Positions 1 through 10,600 of a DNA stretch of 64,000 nucleotides are shown here, in pieces. Origin of the DNA: Plantago ovata (taxonomy: Eukaryota > Streptophyta > Magnoliopsida > Lamiales > Plantaginaceae); assembly GCA_028274465.1 (NCBI GenBank), contig CM051458.1:51573253-51637252 (forward strand), read 5' to 3'. A program made the position numbers and the translations under genes. Below the pieces are notes generated by a model. It was not told where the DNA came from. It worked only from the letters and a program-made list of their open reading frames with translations, and did no database searches. How positions within the stretch are numbered: the first letter of the stretch is position 1; each line of letters starts with the position of its first letter.

Positions 1-744
1 ATTCATCTGTGCGTACCGTTCCGCTTCTCTTGAACTTCCTTTTCTAGTTCAGACGCTTAGACTTATCACTCGAAGTGTTAGCCTTGGCTCCCGAATTTCC
101 CTTACCCTTAGCAACTTTGTTTCTCGGGTTTGGGTTAGATGGTTGCCCAACAAACATGATCGACTTTTCCTTCTTAGGAAGAGTTTGAGCATATGTCTTC
201 AGCAGATTATGGAGTTCGGGCAGTGTTACGTCCTTCGCATTCATCGTGTAGTTAATGATGAACTGCGAATACGAACTCGACAATGATTGAAGGACCAAGA
301 TCACCATGATCTTATTCTCATCTTGAGAACATGTTCAGACATGTTCCCTCCTTCATTGAGCTTGCATCCGTGTATCTCTTTGATCAAATCAAATTCAACA
401 CTTCTGGCTATCGTCTTAAAGAGCGACTCAAGAAGCTTCAGCATCTCATACGGCAACATGCTATCATGTTTCCTCTGCAACTCATTGCTCATTGCCGCCA
501 GCATAATACAATGCGCGGATCTAGCATCCTCATGATGCTTATCAGACTTTGCCTTGTTGGCTTGATTCCAAGCAGCAACCTGATCGGCAGTCTGATTTTC
601 GGGGCACACGGGAATGACCTCGTCCAAGACGTACTCAATCTTTTTGTACCTCAGCACCAAACGTATATTCCTGATCCAATCTAAGAAGTTTGGTCCGGTC
701 AAAATTTGCTTCTCTAAGACAGCACGGAGCGAGATACTCGCCAT
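1..744 (-). pseudogene. gag: Ty1/copia gag, 5' part (element E, copy 1)
   Basis: The reading frame starts with ATG at 744 and encodes a copia-type gag (UBN2/Retrotran_gag_2 class). The N-terminus carries the usual LTGPNFLDWIRNIRLVL stretch, and further on there is a basic linker rich in Lys, Gly and Asn. The frame is broken near 301-307, where it shifts into a second frame running to 44, so no full gag can be made. The zinc knuckle and protease lie beyond the window edge, but they are visible in the second copy at 42346-43974. Gag would form the particle that packages the element RNA. It reads away from the Athila LTR at 1073. Confidence 0.85.
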
Positions 745-1072
745 TTCGGTTTTCCAGGAGAAATAGTATAGAACGAAAACAATAAATCAACTATTGAAAT
801 ATTATTTCTAAATACACAGTCAACATAACTAAACAACAAGGTCCTTTAGCTGTTTAGCTCCCACTATTTTCACATATGCTTGCCCCCAAAACAAACATAC
901 GGGTAATGTCCAACAAGTTACCGTAGTGGCCAAGATCCAAATCCATACTATGCTATACTCCAACGGGGGCTGGTCGCATAGCATAATATGACCGGTAGGA
1001 CTATTCAATTGCGTCACGCAACTCTTGGTTGTTAAATCTAATTTAACCCGATGCCTTACATATTGTACCTAT
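745..1072 (-). other. Copia E leader, truncated by Athila LTR
   Basis: This is untranslated sequence directly upstream of the copia gag ATG. I see no tRNA primer site and no LTR end in it. It stops abruptly where the Athila-type LTR begins, so the copia 5' LTR is missing on this side. The same truncated leader recurs at 44412-44739, so the truncation predates the duplication. Confidence 0.6.
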
Positions 1073-1930
1073 TGATGAACGCGCGGATGTCGTGCTCCGA
1101 GCAAATAAAATAAATTTGTTATTTTAGCCAAAGGCAATTCACAACTACAACGAAAACCGTAGTGTAGCAGTAGAATGACCTCGAGTGTCGATCTCTAAGG
1201 ACTATAACTAGCTTTATCAAATCTAATTTAGAATATAAAAACAGCAAACGGAATAGCAAAGGTTTTTCTAACAGATAATGGAGATTGGTGATAGTATGAT
1301 CCTTCAAAGCATAACGGGTTAATAATCATGCGTAAATTCCTCGGTTTTGCATGGAGATCTTTGATCAATCAATTGTCCTGTTGCAATTATTAAACACTAC
1401 GAAGATAAAGATACTGACAAGTCAAGCGCTATTGTCCAATTGTGTTCCGTAATTATTCAACACTATGAAGATATAGATATGCATAGGTCGACGAGGTCCA
1501 ATTGTGCATAATAATTAATCAACATACGAAGATATAGGTTGAGCCTGATCAACGAAATAAAGCAATAACACGGAGTATAATGTGCGATATAGCCATTAGC
1601 ATGATTATCTACCCTTCGCTAAGAATTCACATACTACCACCAACGATAAGTTCAGCTACTCATAGTTGTCATGCAATCAACAGAAATCATAGAAGAAAAC
1701 ATGTTGAAAGATATATAAAAATAAGTAGAATAAACCGTAAGATACAATGTTACCGAAGGTTGTCAGTCTCCGAAGAATCGCGATCTTACAAGCTCCAAAC
1801 TGCTATGAAAAAGTGCCTCCTAAGCTACGAACCCCCAGAACAGGCTCTGGGAAGTTCCTACCTAAAACTACAGAGAAAGGTGAGAGAATAGGTCTGAAAA
1901 AGTATGAATTTCGGAGAAAAACTGAGCAAC

Positions 1931-1940
1931 TATATATAGG
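1931..1940 (-). promoter_or_regulatory. LTR TATA box
   Basis: CCTATATATA on the minus strand. The same sequence lies at the equivalent place in every Athila-type LTR here, for example 13356-13366 and 32211-32220. Transcription would begin a few tens of bases downstream, toward lower coordinates. Confidence 0.7.
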
Positions 1941-1970
1941 GCTCGAATTTGTGTGGGGCGAAGGGCACCA

Positions 1971-2033
1971 CACACCGGGCGATTCGCCCGGTGTGGGCCG
2001 ATTCGCCCCACGTCCCGGGCGATTCGCCCGGGA
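1971..2033. repeat. Promoter-proximal GC palindrome cluster (A LTR, copy 1)
   Basis: One palindrome has 12-base arms CACACCGGGCGA and TCGCCCGGTGTG around one T (1971-1995). A second has 10-base arms TCCCGGGCGA and TCGCCCGGGA (2013-2033). A looser unit, GGGCCGATTCGCCCC, lies between them. They sit directly upstream of the TATA box on the minus strand. Related clusters occur throughout the Athila-type elements of the window. Confidence 0.85.
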
Positions 2034-2386
2034 GTAAAATTCGCGGAATTCCGCGTTTTCGACGCGTTTTTGGATTTCTTTCCCTTTTCGGACTCGGTTT
2101 CTGACTTCTAGTAGCCTTCTAACCTCCAGATTCGACCCCTAGACTCCAAATCCTATCCGGAAACCTTCAGATACTCCAAATAGGCTTCTGGAACACCAAT
2201 TCCTTGTCAACTTCAATATAATTGCCCGGAAATCCTCGTTTTTCAACCAAAACCTGTAAAATAAAATCTAAAGGGAAACGTGACACTATTCTAATAAAAT
2301 GTACTAAAATATAGCTAAATTAACATAGAGGATAGCTAAAATAGGTGAAAAAGACTCAAATGAAAGTGTAAAATACACATTCATCA

Positions 2387-3382
2387 AACTCCCCAAACCG
2401 AACCTTTGCTTGTCCTCAAGCAACTAAGCTAGACTCTAATGCAAAAAATAATGCAAGACACAAAATGGTAGTCTCATGCCAAATAAAATGAACTAATCTA
2501 CTGAATCTATCAAAGAACATATGAACAAAAACCATATAAATCAAAGCATGAATATAGGTTGAAGAATACCTCGATTGACTTATACACATCCACATAAGCA
2601 CTTATGTCAAGACAAGATAGTCTCTCGTAACATTCTCTACCTGGACCTAGTCAGTGACGACGTAATGAAGCATGCTAAGATACGAATGATTGTCCCGTGC
2701 CTATGAAAATGAGGACTTACTGCTGTTCACCAAGTTTAAGACTTTCCCTCAAAGAGGTCGAACCAGTACTGGCTCTCATCAAACGAAGGAGGGTTCCCTA
2801 TAAAAGATAACACTCCCCTATTCTACCCATCTCTCAAGCAAAGTCTTAAGCTATTCACCACTTCCTGAATGGCAGGACGAGGGTGGTCTAGAACAGATGA
2901 CACTCAAAAACAAAAGACAAAAATAGAAAATTACAACACGATTACGAACATTACAAGAATTGGAAAACGAGACACACAACACTTTGCTAAACTGCTATTT
3001 GGCTTTCTTTTTTGGACCCTTCTTTGCTTTTTTGGGGTCTTTTCTCTTTTTTTTTTCTATCCAGTTTCTTTTTTTCTTTTTTTTCTTTTTCCTGGAATTT
3101 TTCTTTCTTTTTTTTCTATATTTTTTTTTTAGCCAGCAATAGCATAACAAAAAGAGAAACAAAATGACTCACACGACTTCCCCAAACCTATTCGAAAGAA
3201 TAGGTTGGAGTACAAAATTTACGGAAAAGGAAAAATAAACTCACGATACGGAAATGAAAAACGAAAACAAGTGTAATGATGATGTAACCCCCTCCCCAAA
3301 CCTATTCGGAAGAATAAGAACTGATACTAGATGTTACCGAACGGTTTGGCCTCGGTTGGTTGAGAGTGGACATGTGAAAGGA
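2387..3382 (-). other. 3' UTR of element A with polypurine tract
   Basis: Non-coding. It starts (element 3' end) with the polypurine tract GGTTTGGGGAGTT on the minus strand. A purine-rich tract on the minus strand appears here as the T/C-rich stretch about 3002-3130. Two hairpins with stem AACCTATTC/GAATAGGTT, each followed by a G-rich run, lie near 3183-3210 and 3297-3315 (the second is imperfect). The same layout is seen in A2, F, B and G. Confidence 0.8.
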
Positions 3383-4699
3383 CTAATCATCGGGATGGTA
3401 ATCCCCATAAAAGTCCCTCCACATGTCAGACATGAGCTCATTGGACTGACGAAGAGCCTCCTGCTGCTGCTGGGTGAGCTGTTGCTGCTCCCACCTTTGT
3501 TGCCTATCCTCTCGGCGATGCTCCTCGAATGTCTCCCAATCGCGGTTGTGCTGGGCAATGTGCCTGTCGAGGTCCTGTCGCATGGCCGCGTTGCTGGTAT
3601 CAATTCAATCGAAATGACCATCGAGGTAGGTACGGAATTCAGAGAAGTCAAATCCTCTAGACCCCTGTGGTGCTCGAGGCGGTGCATGCGGTGCTCTATG
3701 GACAAATGGGATATCTGGGATAGGGGCTTGGCCATCATCGGCCTCCATAGCATCCTCATGATCATCCTCATGATCGGAATCGCTCGGCTGGAAGGGTGCT
3801 CCCACATCAGCAGCGGCAGCCGTGGGGTTCTTCAACTGATACCTAGTCAGCTGTACCTCAATGGTTGAGGGTGAAAGGGCAGCGACCTCGCAATCCCCCT
3901 CCTCAATGTCATCGACCCCATGATATTTGCAGTAGGCAGTGATGAAGCTTGGGAAGATGAAGGGCTTCCTCTTCTTTTCCCAGTGGCGCTCGTACTCCTC
4001 ATACATGATTTGCCCGATGTCGATCCGATGTCTGTCTATCAAGCAGTAGAGGAGCTCGGCGTAGTAGGGCTGAATCCACGAGTCATTCTTCCTAGGGATC
4101 AAGTTGAAGATGCAAAATTTCATCATCACCTTAGCTTCAATACTAAGGTCGCTCTGACGGATCCGTGTAGGTTCTCCCCCGATTTCTGGATATCTGTACT
4201 CCCTGTTGCAGATCACGTCTGTGATGTGTCTTCCTATCCCCCTAGAGGCCCTCGGATACAGGTAGGCATGGTCGTTCCCTGTGAACTCCTGCTGTCCAAA
4301 ATGGATGAATGAAGAAATGTGCTCTGGTGTCCATGGTATTATCAGGCCTCGAACTAGTACCCCATTTTTCTCCTCGAGATCTGTGTATCCAGTGTAGAAC
4401 TCTTGGAGGAGGCTCTCGTCGTACCCCTTGAACCTGTTGGAACTGTACCAAACCCAATTCCTTCTTGACGCCAATCGTGATAGCGTCCTATACCCTGCTG
4501 TATCAGCTGCTGACTCTGGAATATCAATCCTCCTGTCTGGAATGATCGATCTTCCCCCGTCGGCCAGCTCCGCTTCTAGCCTTTGACACACCTCTACCGC
4601 AGCTAGAGACATCTCGTACATATGGTGAGATGGTTGGGAGCTTGATGCTACTCCCTTCCCCTTTCTGCTCGAGCCGGCTCTCCTCGATCTTGGTGCCAT
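3383..4699 (-). pseudogene. ORF2 of element A, putative plant transposon protein (PF20167-like)
   Basis: The likely start is the ATG at 4699, six bases after a 3' splice site. An upstream in-frame ATG at 4717 lies in the presumed intron. The protein opens with a basic Ser/Arg/Lys segment, then a globular part of about 250 residues resembling the putative plant transposon protein domain common in Athila-type elements, then an acidic tail. A TGA at 3605-3607 interrupts it. The same frame continues to 3383 with a Gln/Glu-rich coiled-coil-like tail that family members normally carry, so the stop probably removes that tail. Copy 2 has the same stop. The function of this protein is not established; it occupies the envelope-like position. 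Confidence 0.7.
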
Positions 4700-4704
4700 G
4701 ATTC

Positions 4705-4723
4705 CTACAAACAGCAATTAGTA
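4705..4723 (-). promoter_or_regulatory. Conserved branch point and 3' splice site before ORF2
   Basis: On the minus strand TACTAAT (4723-4717) is followed by a pyrimidine-leaning tract and TTTGTAG, with the AG at 4706-4705, six bases before the ORF2 ATG. A2 has a perfect TACTAAC at 10582-10588 with AG at 10599-10600, and F has TGCTAAT with AG at 60809-60810. This fits production of ORF2 from a spliced RNA. I did not identify a donor. Confidence 0.6.
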
Positions 4724-5866
4724 TCTTGTACGATGCAAAACAGACCTATGCATATGTAAATGTACGAGCGGACAAACGAGCAATATCTTCAAAAATCCAA
4801 CTCCTCAAAAACCTAATGTCTAGTCTAGCTACTTCATCACGCAATATATCAATGTAACTACTACAATAACATATCACATTATGCTCTTGCTAAACAACAA
4901 ATGCCTTGAATCACAAGGTTCAATCCATACCATAATAACAAAAAATCTAACATAAATCCTCAACTTCATCAATCATGCATTCTACCATTACATCCATCAT
5001 TGTCATATCAACAAACACATGTTTAAGCATGAAATGAAAGTAAGAGATACATTTCCTAACAAGATATATCATCTAATAGCAAAAATCTCAAATCAACAAA
5101 CCAAGCCTAATTGAACATGCAATTGATAATGAATAACGATTCTAATCACATAAATCATCAACCCATACATCATACAAGCTTAATTGAAGCATAAATCAAA
5201 AAACCCCCAAATTTGAAAAATTAGGGTTCATGTGAGATTACCTCAAATCCGGAGATTGAATGAACTAGGAAGATATTTGTTCGGATGAAAAGAAAGAGCA
5301 CGTAACGGGCTTCGATTGAAGCTAAAGAACAAATTCGCGCGAATGGAAGGACTTGTGGAAATGTGGGGCGAAAATTTGGTGGAAATATGAAGAAGTTATG
5401 GAGTTTTGAAGGTATTTTGAAAATGGAGGATTTTTTGGAGTTCAAAGGAAGAAGATGAAGTGAAATGAGGGAGAAAGGGGGAGAGCCCCGATTTTAGTTT
5501 CTGCAGAACGTGAGGCGATTCGCCCCACGCCTGGGGCGAATCGCCCCGCGCGTCCGGAGTGCGCGCGCGGGCTCTGGAGCGTGGGGCGATTCGCCCCCCA
5601 CCTCCTGAGGTGGGGAGACGATCGTTTCGAAATAAAATGCGGTTTTTAGTCCCCGAAGACCATTTTTCACAAAAAATCACTCGAAAAATCTCACTCAAAC
5701 ATAACATAAGCACATACGACACAGTGACGAACAAATTCACATATGAAAAGCAAATTGTTCAAGTAAGAATGCATGCAATAAAGCGGTAAAGAAAGCGATA
5801 AAAACCCCGGGTTGCCTCACGGATAGCGCCATTGTTTAAAGTCTTTGACTCGACTCCTGTCTTCGC
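4724..5866 (-). other. Spacer between gag-protease and ORF2 (presumed intron) of element A
   Basis: No coding sequence is supported here. An autonomous Athila-type element would carry reverse transcriptase, RNase H and integrase in this position; none is present. The region is AT-rich near ORF2. Close to the protease end it holds a palindrome cluster (5513-5600) with units GGGGCGAATCGCCCC at 5533-5547 and GGGGCGATTCGCCCC at 5583-5597. Confidence 0.7.
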
Positions 5867-8025
5867 CTAGCTTTTCTTATTGAGGGTACTAGACTTCCCC
5901 TTCACGGATCTCCTTCCCATGCCTCGAACCTGTGAATAAGAATGGACATAGACATTAAGACCACTGTAGTCAATAGTGTGAGAAGTATCAGGTGGATCAG
6001 GTGGATCAGATATGGCTTGCAACACATGTTGCTTGCCATCCACTTCAATAGTGCAAGTTCTTTGGTAGATGTCCATCACGGAGCGTAGCTTAGTCAAGAA
6101 CGTTCGTCCCAAGAGAATGACATCCCCCGTCCCAGGTGCAGACGCCGGCATAACTACAAAATTGGTGTATACAGAAGCTTCACCAATCTTGACCAACACA
6201 TTTTTCAAAACGCCTTCGGTCTCATAAAGGATCCATCCGCCAGTTGCACAATAGCCCTATGCTCAGATAGTTTTCCAAGGCTACTCTTTTCAAACACATT
6301 CAAAGGGAGTATGTTAGAGTAGGATCCCGTGTCTAGTGTAGCACGGACATCTTCAAGCTCACCAATCCCGACCTTAACATCGAAACTTTTAGGGAGTGGC
6401 TCGGGATCCTCTTGCTCCTCATCACTCTCGTCAGAACCAAGGTCCTTCTCTTCTTCATTAGCCTGTGGGAGTACTTCCCTCTTGCAACACTCGCACTTAG
6501 TAACCTTTTTTATGGTGATTTCATCAGGTAGATCACCCGCCAAGGTAATGGAATTCGACTTCTCAGTGTTGCTAGGCAGCTTGCCTTGCTCCCTACTTGC
6601 TCCTCGGTCGATCAACTCTTGCATCTTTTGATGGGCAAGCCTAGTGCTATCTTCCAACCTATCAAGTCTGGCTCTAGTCTTCTCAGAATCTTCTTCATAA
6701 CGTTTGAGAAAACTTTGGGTGTGATCAACCATCTTTTGCAAGTTCTCCATCAGTTGAGCCGACTTCGACTTCGGTGGCTCTTTCGGAGCGGGGTTTTCGC
6801 AGTGATCATTACCATAGCTAAGCCTAGTACGGTCTTGGTTAGGGCCATAAGTTTGGCTAGCCGGTGCATATCCTTGATTGTTTCGGAATCCTCTTCTCCA
6901 AAATCCACCTCGAGGATTCCTACCATCTTGTCTGTAGCTAGCTTCTTGAGTACCAAACTCCGTAGCAAAGGCTTCCTCTTCGCCTCCTCGAGCCCAGTTG
7001 CCATCATCATACGCAAGCTCCGATCTACACATATGAGCCCCATGCCCATAGTTCTTGCATATTCAGCATACTTCGTTCGAAACAGTTGTTCCAGTGGCGC
7101 TCTTGAGGACTTGCTTCAATTCGTTGGTAAAGCACTCGAATTGATCCCCATTCCCCCTATACATAGGGGCTTCTTGAGTCGGTGGAGCTTCAGGTCTACG
7201 TCTCCTAACCATTGCTCTTGGGTCCTTGAACTGCGAACCCTTAGCAAGCCTTTTGAAAACTGCCCAGACGGCTTCTGCGGTTTCCTCCCAAATATTGCCT
7301 CGGCATTGGAAATCCACCACTTGTTGGTTCTCGAAGGTTAGTCCATTGTAGAAGTGTTGGACTAGGTCAGAAAGCTCAAAACCATGGTGAGGGCACTTGT
7401 TCGTGAGATCTTGGAATCTCTCAAACGCGGTGTAGATGGTCTCATCATAGTCCTGCTTGAATCCAGTGATTTGCGCCTTTAGCGCGGTAGTCAACGTGTG
7501 AGCGAAGTATTTTTCCATGAAAGCTGAAAAAACTTTCTCCCAAGTGTCCAGCGAGCGTGCTGGTAGAGAACTCAACCATGACTTGGCTCTGTCGCCAAGT
7601 CCCATAGCAAAAACCTTCATCCTCAACTCATCCGTTGTTATTTTAGCTCCGGGTCCTGGGAGTTGGTTGACGAAATCATCGATATCGTGCAAGTACCCCA
7701 TCACATCTTCCCTTGATAAGCCATAGAACCTCGGAAGTTGTTGGAATGCGTGGTTCTTGATTTCCAGATCTCGAGTTGCAGACGAAAGAACAATCGCCGG
7801 TCCCCTCATACGATCCTTGGTGGGTTGAAACCATGCTTTCAGTGGTCTAGCTTCTACCATTCCGTCGATTTCCTTGAAAAGACTATGTAGAGATTCAGAG
7901 AAATAGGTATCCTCTATTTCCTCTAGTGCACGCCTTTGAAGTAGTCGCCTTCTTTGGTGGTAGACTCTGTCGATCTCAGCAATTGAATCAGCAAGCGGTG
8001 TTCCTTTAGATCGTGTATGTGGCAT
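5867..8025 (-). pseudogene. gag-pro: gag-protease of non-autonomous element A (copy 1)
   Basis: The start is the ATG at 8025, about 145 bases after the LTR stub. Residues about 60-250 form a Ty3-type retrotrans_gag domain. It is followed by a CCHC zinc knuckle (C-X2-C-X4-H-X4-C, near 7066-7027), a charged coiled-coil-like stretch, and an aspartic protease with the active-site sequence LDTGSYSN and a later VILLGRTFL strand. Two lesions break the frame. CGA became TGA inside the zinc knuckle at about 7063, and one base is lost near 6226. The frame ends at 5867 without reverse transcriptase. Gag would form the particle and the protease would process it. Confidence 0.88.
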
Positions 8026-8170
8026 ACACTATCTGTAACAGACTAGGAAAGCAGTATCAGAGAGAGATTAAAAAGGAAAACTAAAACTACTAGAATTAGG
8101 AATTGAATGCTGAAAATATAAACAAATTAAACAGAAAAAAGGAGTATAGTCCCCGGCAACGGCGCCAATT
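8026..8170 (-). other. Leader of element A with tRNA-Asp primer-binding site
   Basis: The minus strand carries TGGCGCCGTTGCCGGGGA (8167-8150), which matches the 3' end of plant tRNA-Asp and is the usual Athila-type primer site. It lies three bases inside the LTR end at 8171. The rest is short A-rich leader before the gag ATG. Confidence 0.88.
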
Positions 8171-8223
8171 TGATGAACGCAGATTTGTCGATTCCGGTTC
8201 AGTCAAATAATATTTGTTATTTA
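8171..8223 (-). repeat. LTR stub and head-to-head fusion point
   Basis: About 52 bases of the 5' LTR of element A remain. They begin TGATGAACGC and then switch directly into plus-strand gag of A2. The four bases TTTA at 8220-8223 fit both the LTR and the gag sequence, so the junction has 4-base microhomology. The stub matches the end of the A2 LTR (14221 backward) better than the A 3' LTR at 1073. The same junction recurs at 51542-51594. Confidence 0.85.
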
Positions 8224-9486
8224 CCAACGAATTGAAGCAAGTCCTCAAGAGCGCCACAGGAACAACTGTTTCGAACGAAGTATGCCGAATATGCAAGAAC
8301 TATGGGCATGGGGCTCATATGTGTAGATCGGAGCTGGCATACGATGATGGCAACTGGGCTCGAGGAGGCGAAGAGGAAGCCTTTGCTACGGAGTTTGGTA
8401 CTCAAGAAGTTAGCTACGGACAAGACGGTAGGAATCCTCGAGGTGGATTTTGGAGAAGAGGATTCCGAAACAATCAAGGATATGCACCGGCTAAGCAAAC
8501 TTATGGCCCTAACCAAGACCGTAGTAGGCTAAGCTATGGTAATGACCACTGCGAAAATCCCGCTCCGAAAGAGCCACCGAAGTCGAAGTCGGCTCAACTG
8601 ATGGAGAACTTGCAAAAGATGGTCGATCACACACAAAGTTTTCTCAAACGTTATGAAGAAGATTCCGAGAAGACTATGGCAAGGCTTGATAGGTTGGAAG
8701 AGAGCACTAGGCTTGCCCATCCAAAGATGCAAGAATTGATCGACCGAGGAGCAAGTAGGGAACAAGGCAAACTGCCTAGCAACACTGTGAAGTCGAATGC
8801 CATTACATTGGCTAGTGACCTACCTGACGAAATCACCATCAAGAAGGTTGTTAAGTGCGAGTGTTGCAAGAAGGAAGAACTTCTACAGGCTAAGGAGGAA
8901 GAGAAGGACCTTGGTTCTGACGTAAGTGATGAGGAGCAAGAGGATCCCGAACCACTCCCTAAAAGTTTCGATGTTAAGGTAGGGATTGGTGAGCTTGAAG
9001 ATGTCCGTGCCACACTAGACACGGGATCATACTCAAACATAATCCCTTTGAACGTGTTTGAAAAGAGTAACCTTGGAAAACTATCTGAGCAAAGGGCTAT
9101 TGTGCAATTGGCGGATGGATCATTTATGAGACCCGAAGGAGTTGTGAAAAATGTGTTGGTCAAGATTGGTGAAGCTTCTGTTTACACCAATTTTGTAGTT
9201 ATGCCGGCGTCTGCACCTGGAACGGGGGATGTCATACTCTTAGGGCGAACAGTTCTTGACTAAACTACGCTCCGTGATGGACATCTACCAAAGAACTTGC
9301 ACTATTGAAATGGATGGCAAGCAACACGTGTTGCACGCCATATCTGATCCACCTGATCCGCCCGATATTTCTTTCACTACTCACTACTGTGGTCTTGCAG
9401 CCTATATTCTTTCTTATTCACAGGTTCGTGGCATGGAGAGGAGATCAATGAATGGGAAGCCTAGTACCCGCAAAAAGAAGAGATAG
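8223..9486 (+). pseudogene. gag-pro: gag-protease fragment of element A2 (copy 1)
   Basis: The N-terminal two thirds of gag are missing. The fragment begins at the gag C-terminal segment TNELKQVLKSATG, carries an intact zinc knuckle (CRICKNYGHGAHMC), the charged linker, and the protease with LDTGSYSN. One extra base near 9250 shifts the frame between VILLGRT and the next segment; the last part is read from about 9256 to 9486. It has no start codon of its own in context and is fused to the LTR stub, so it is a dead fragment. It is the inverted partner of element A. Confidence 0.87.
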
Positions 9487-10600
9487 GCGCAGACAGGAGT
9501 CGAGTCAAAGACTTTAAACAATGACGCTATCCGGGAGGCAACTCGGAATTTTTATCGCTTTCTTTACTGCTTTTTTGCATGCATTCATTCTTGAACTATT
9601 TGCTTCTCGTATGCGAATTTGTTCATATCTGTGTCGTATATGCTTATGTTGAGTGATATTTTTCGAGTGGTTTTTTGAAAAAAATTGGTTTCGGGGATTA
9701 AAACCGCGTTTTCTGACGACAGGAGCCGTCTCCCCGCATCGGGGAGCACGGGGCGAACCGCCCCACGTGGGGGGCGAATCGCCCCGTGTGGGGCGACTCG
9801 CCCCACACCAGGGGCGAACCTCCCCACGGCTCCAGAAGTTTAAAAACGCGGATTTCTTCCCCTTTACCTCATTTTCTTCATATTTCATCATTCCTCCTCC
9901 CCAAAAACCGAAAATCGCGATTTCATCTTCAAAATCTCATAACTTCTTCATTTCTTGACCAAATTTAGTGTTCTTTAGCTTAAATCGAAGCCTATTACAT
10001 GATCTATCTTCCCATCCGAACAGATTTCGTCCTAATGCATTAGATTTTCAGATCTGAGGTATCATCTAAGAACCCTAATTTTCGAATTTGGGAGTTTTCT
10101 AATTTGAGCTTCAATTATGCTTATTTGATGCATGGGTATGTTGTTTGTGTGATTAGAAGTGTTATTTACTATTAATTGCATGCTCAACTTTGCTTGGATT
10201 GTTGATTTGGGAATTTTGCTACTAGATGATATATCTTGTTATGCAATATGTCTTTATCTTTGATTTCTTGCATATGATTGTGTTTATTGGTGTAATGATG
10301 TTGGATTTAATGGTAGAATGCTAAATTGTTGAGTATGAGGATTTATGATGGTAGAATTTTTCGCTACTATGGTATGAATTGAGCCTTGTTATCGAGGATA
10401 TTGGCTGTCTAGTAAGAGCATTATGTGATGTATTGCATGTAGTAGTTACATTGGTATGTTGCATGATGAATAAGCTAGGCTAGACATTAAAGGGTTTGGG
10501 GAGCTCGATTGTTGATTCTATCACTTGTGTGTTTTGTTCTTGCACTAGCATATACTTGAGTCAGTTTTGTGTCATACGAGGTACTAACTGTTGTTTGTAG
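9487..10600 (+). other. Spacer/presumed intron of A2 with palindrome cluster and 3' splice site
   Basis: Non-coding. Palindromes GGGGCGAACCGCCCC (9750-9764), GGGGCGAATCGCCCC (9771-9785) and GGGGCGACTCGCCCC (9790-9804) lie close together. The region ends with the branch-point consensus TACTAAC (10582-10588) and AG at 10599-10600, just before ORF2. The sequence matches the spacer of element A in reverse orientation. Confidence 0.75.

Larger units (their letters stand above)
1073..2386 (-). repeat. 3' LTR of non-autonomous Athila-type element A (copy 1)
   Basis: This is a 1314-base LTR with inverted ends TGATGAA/TTCATCA, next to a polypurine tract at 2387-2400 on the minus strand. A TATA box (CCTATATATA, 1940-1931 minus) lies below a palindrome cluster at 1971-2033, which fixes the promoter region. 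The same LTR recurs at 44740-46053. The upstream-flanking bases (1068-1072, CCTAT) have no matching target duplication because the other end of the element is lost. Confidence 0.92.

Noticed and set aside
1971-2033. CRISPR-like array of palindromes and spacers
   Set aside because: Units are few, irregularly spaced and variable, and they sit in eukaryotic retrotransposon LTRs. There are no cas genes and no regular spacers.
6329-7341. Long open frames on the plus strand opposite gag-protease (for example 6586-7341)
   Set aside because: They are antisense shadows of the conserved gag-protease frame. The same shadows recur opposite each gag-protease copy (49974-50729, 58249-58872).
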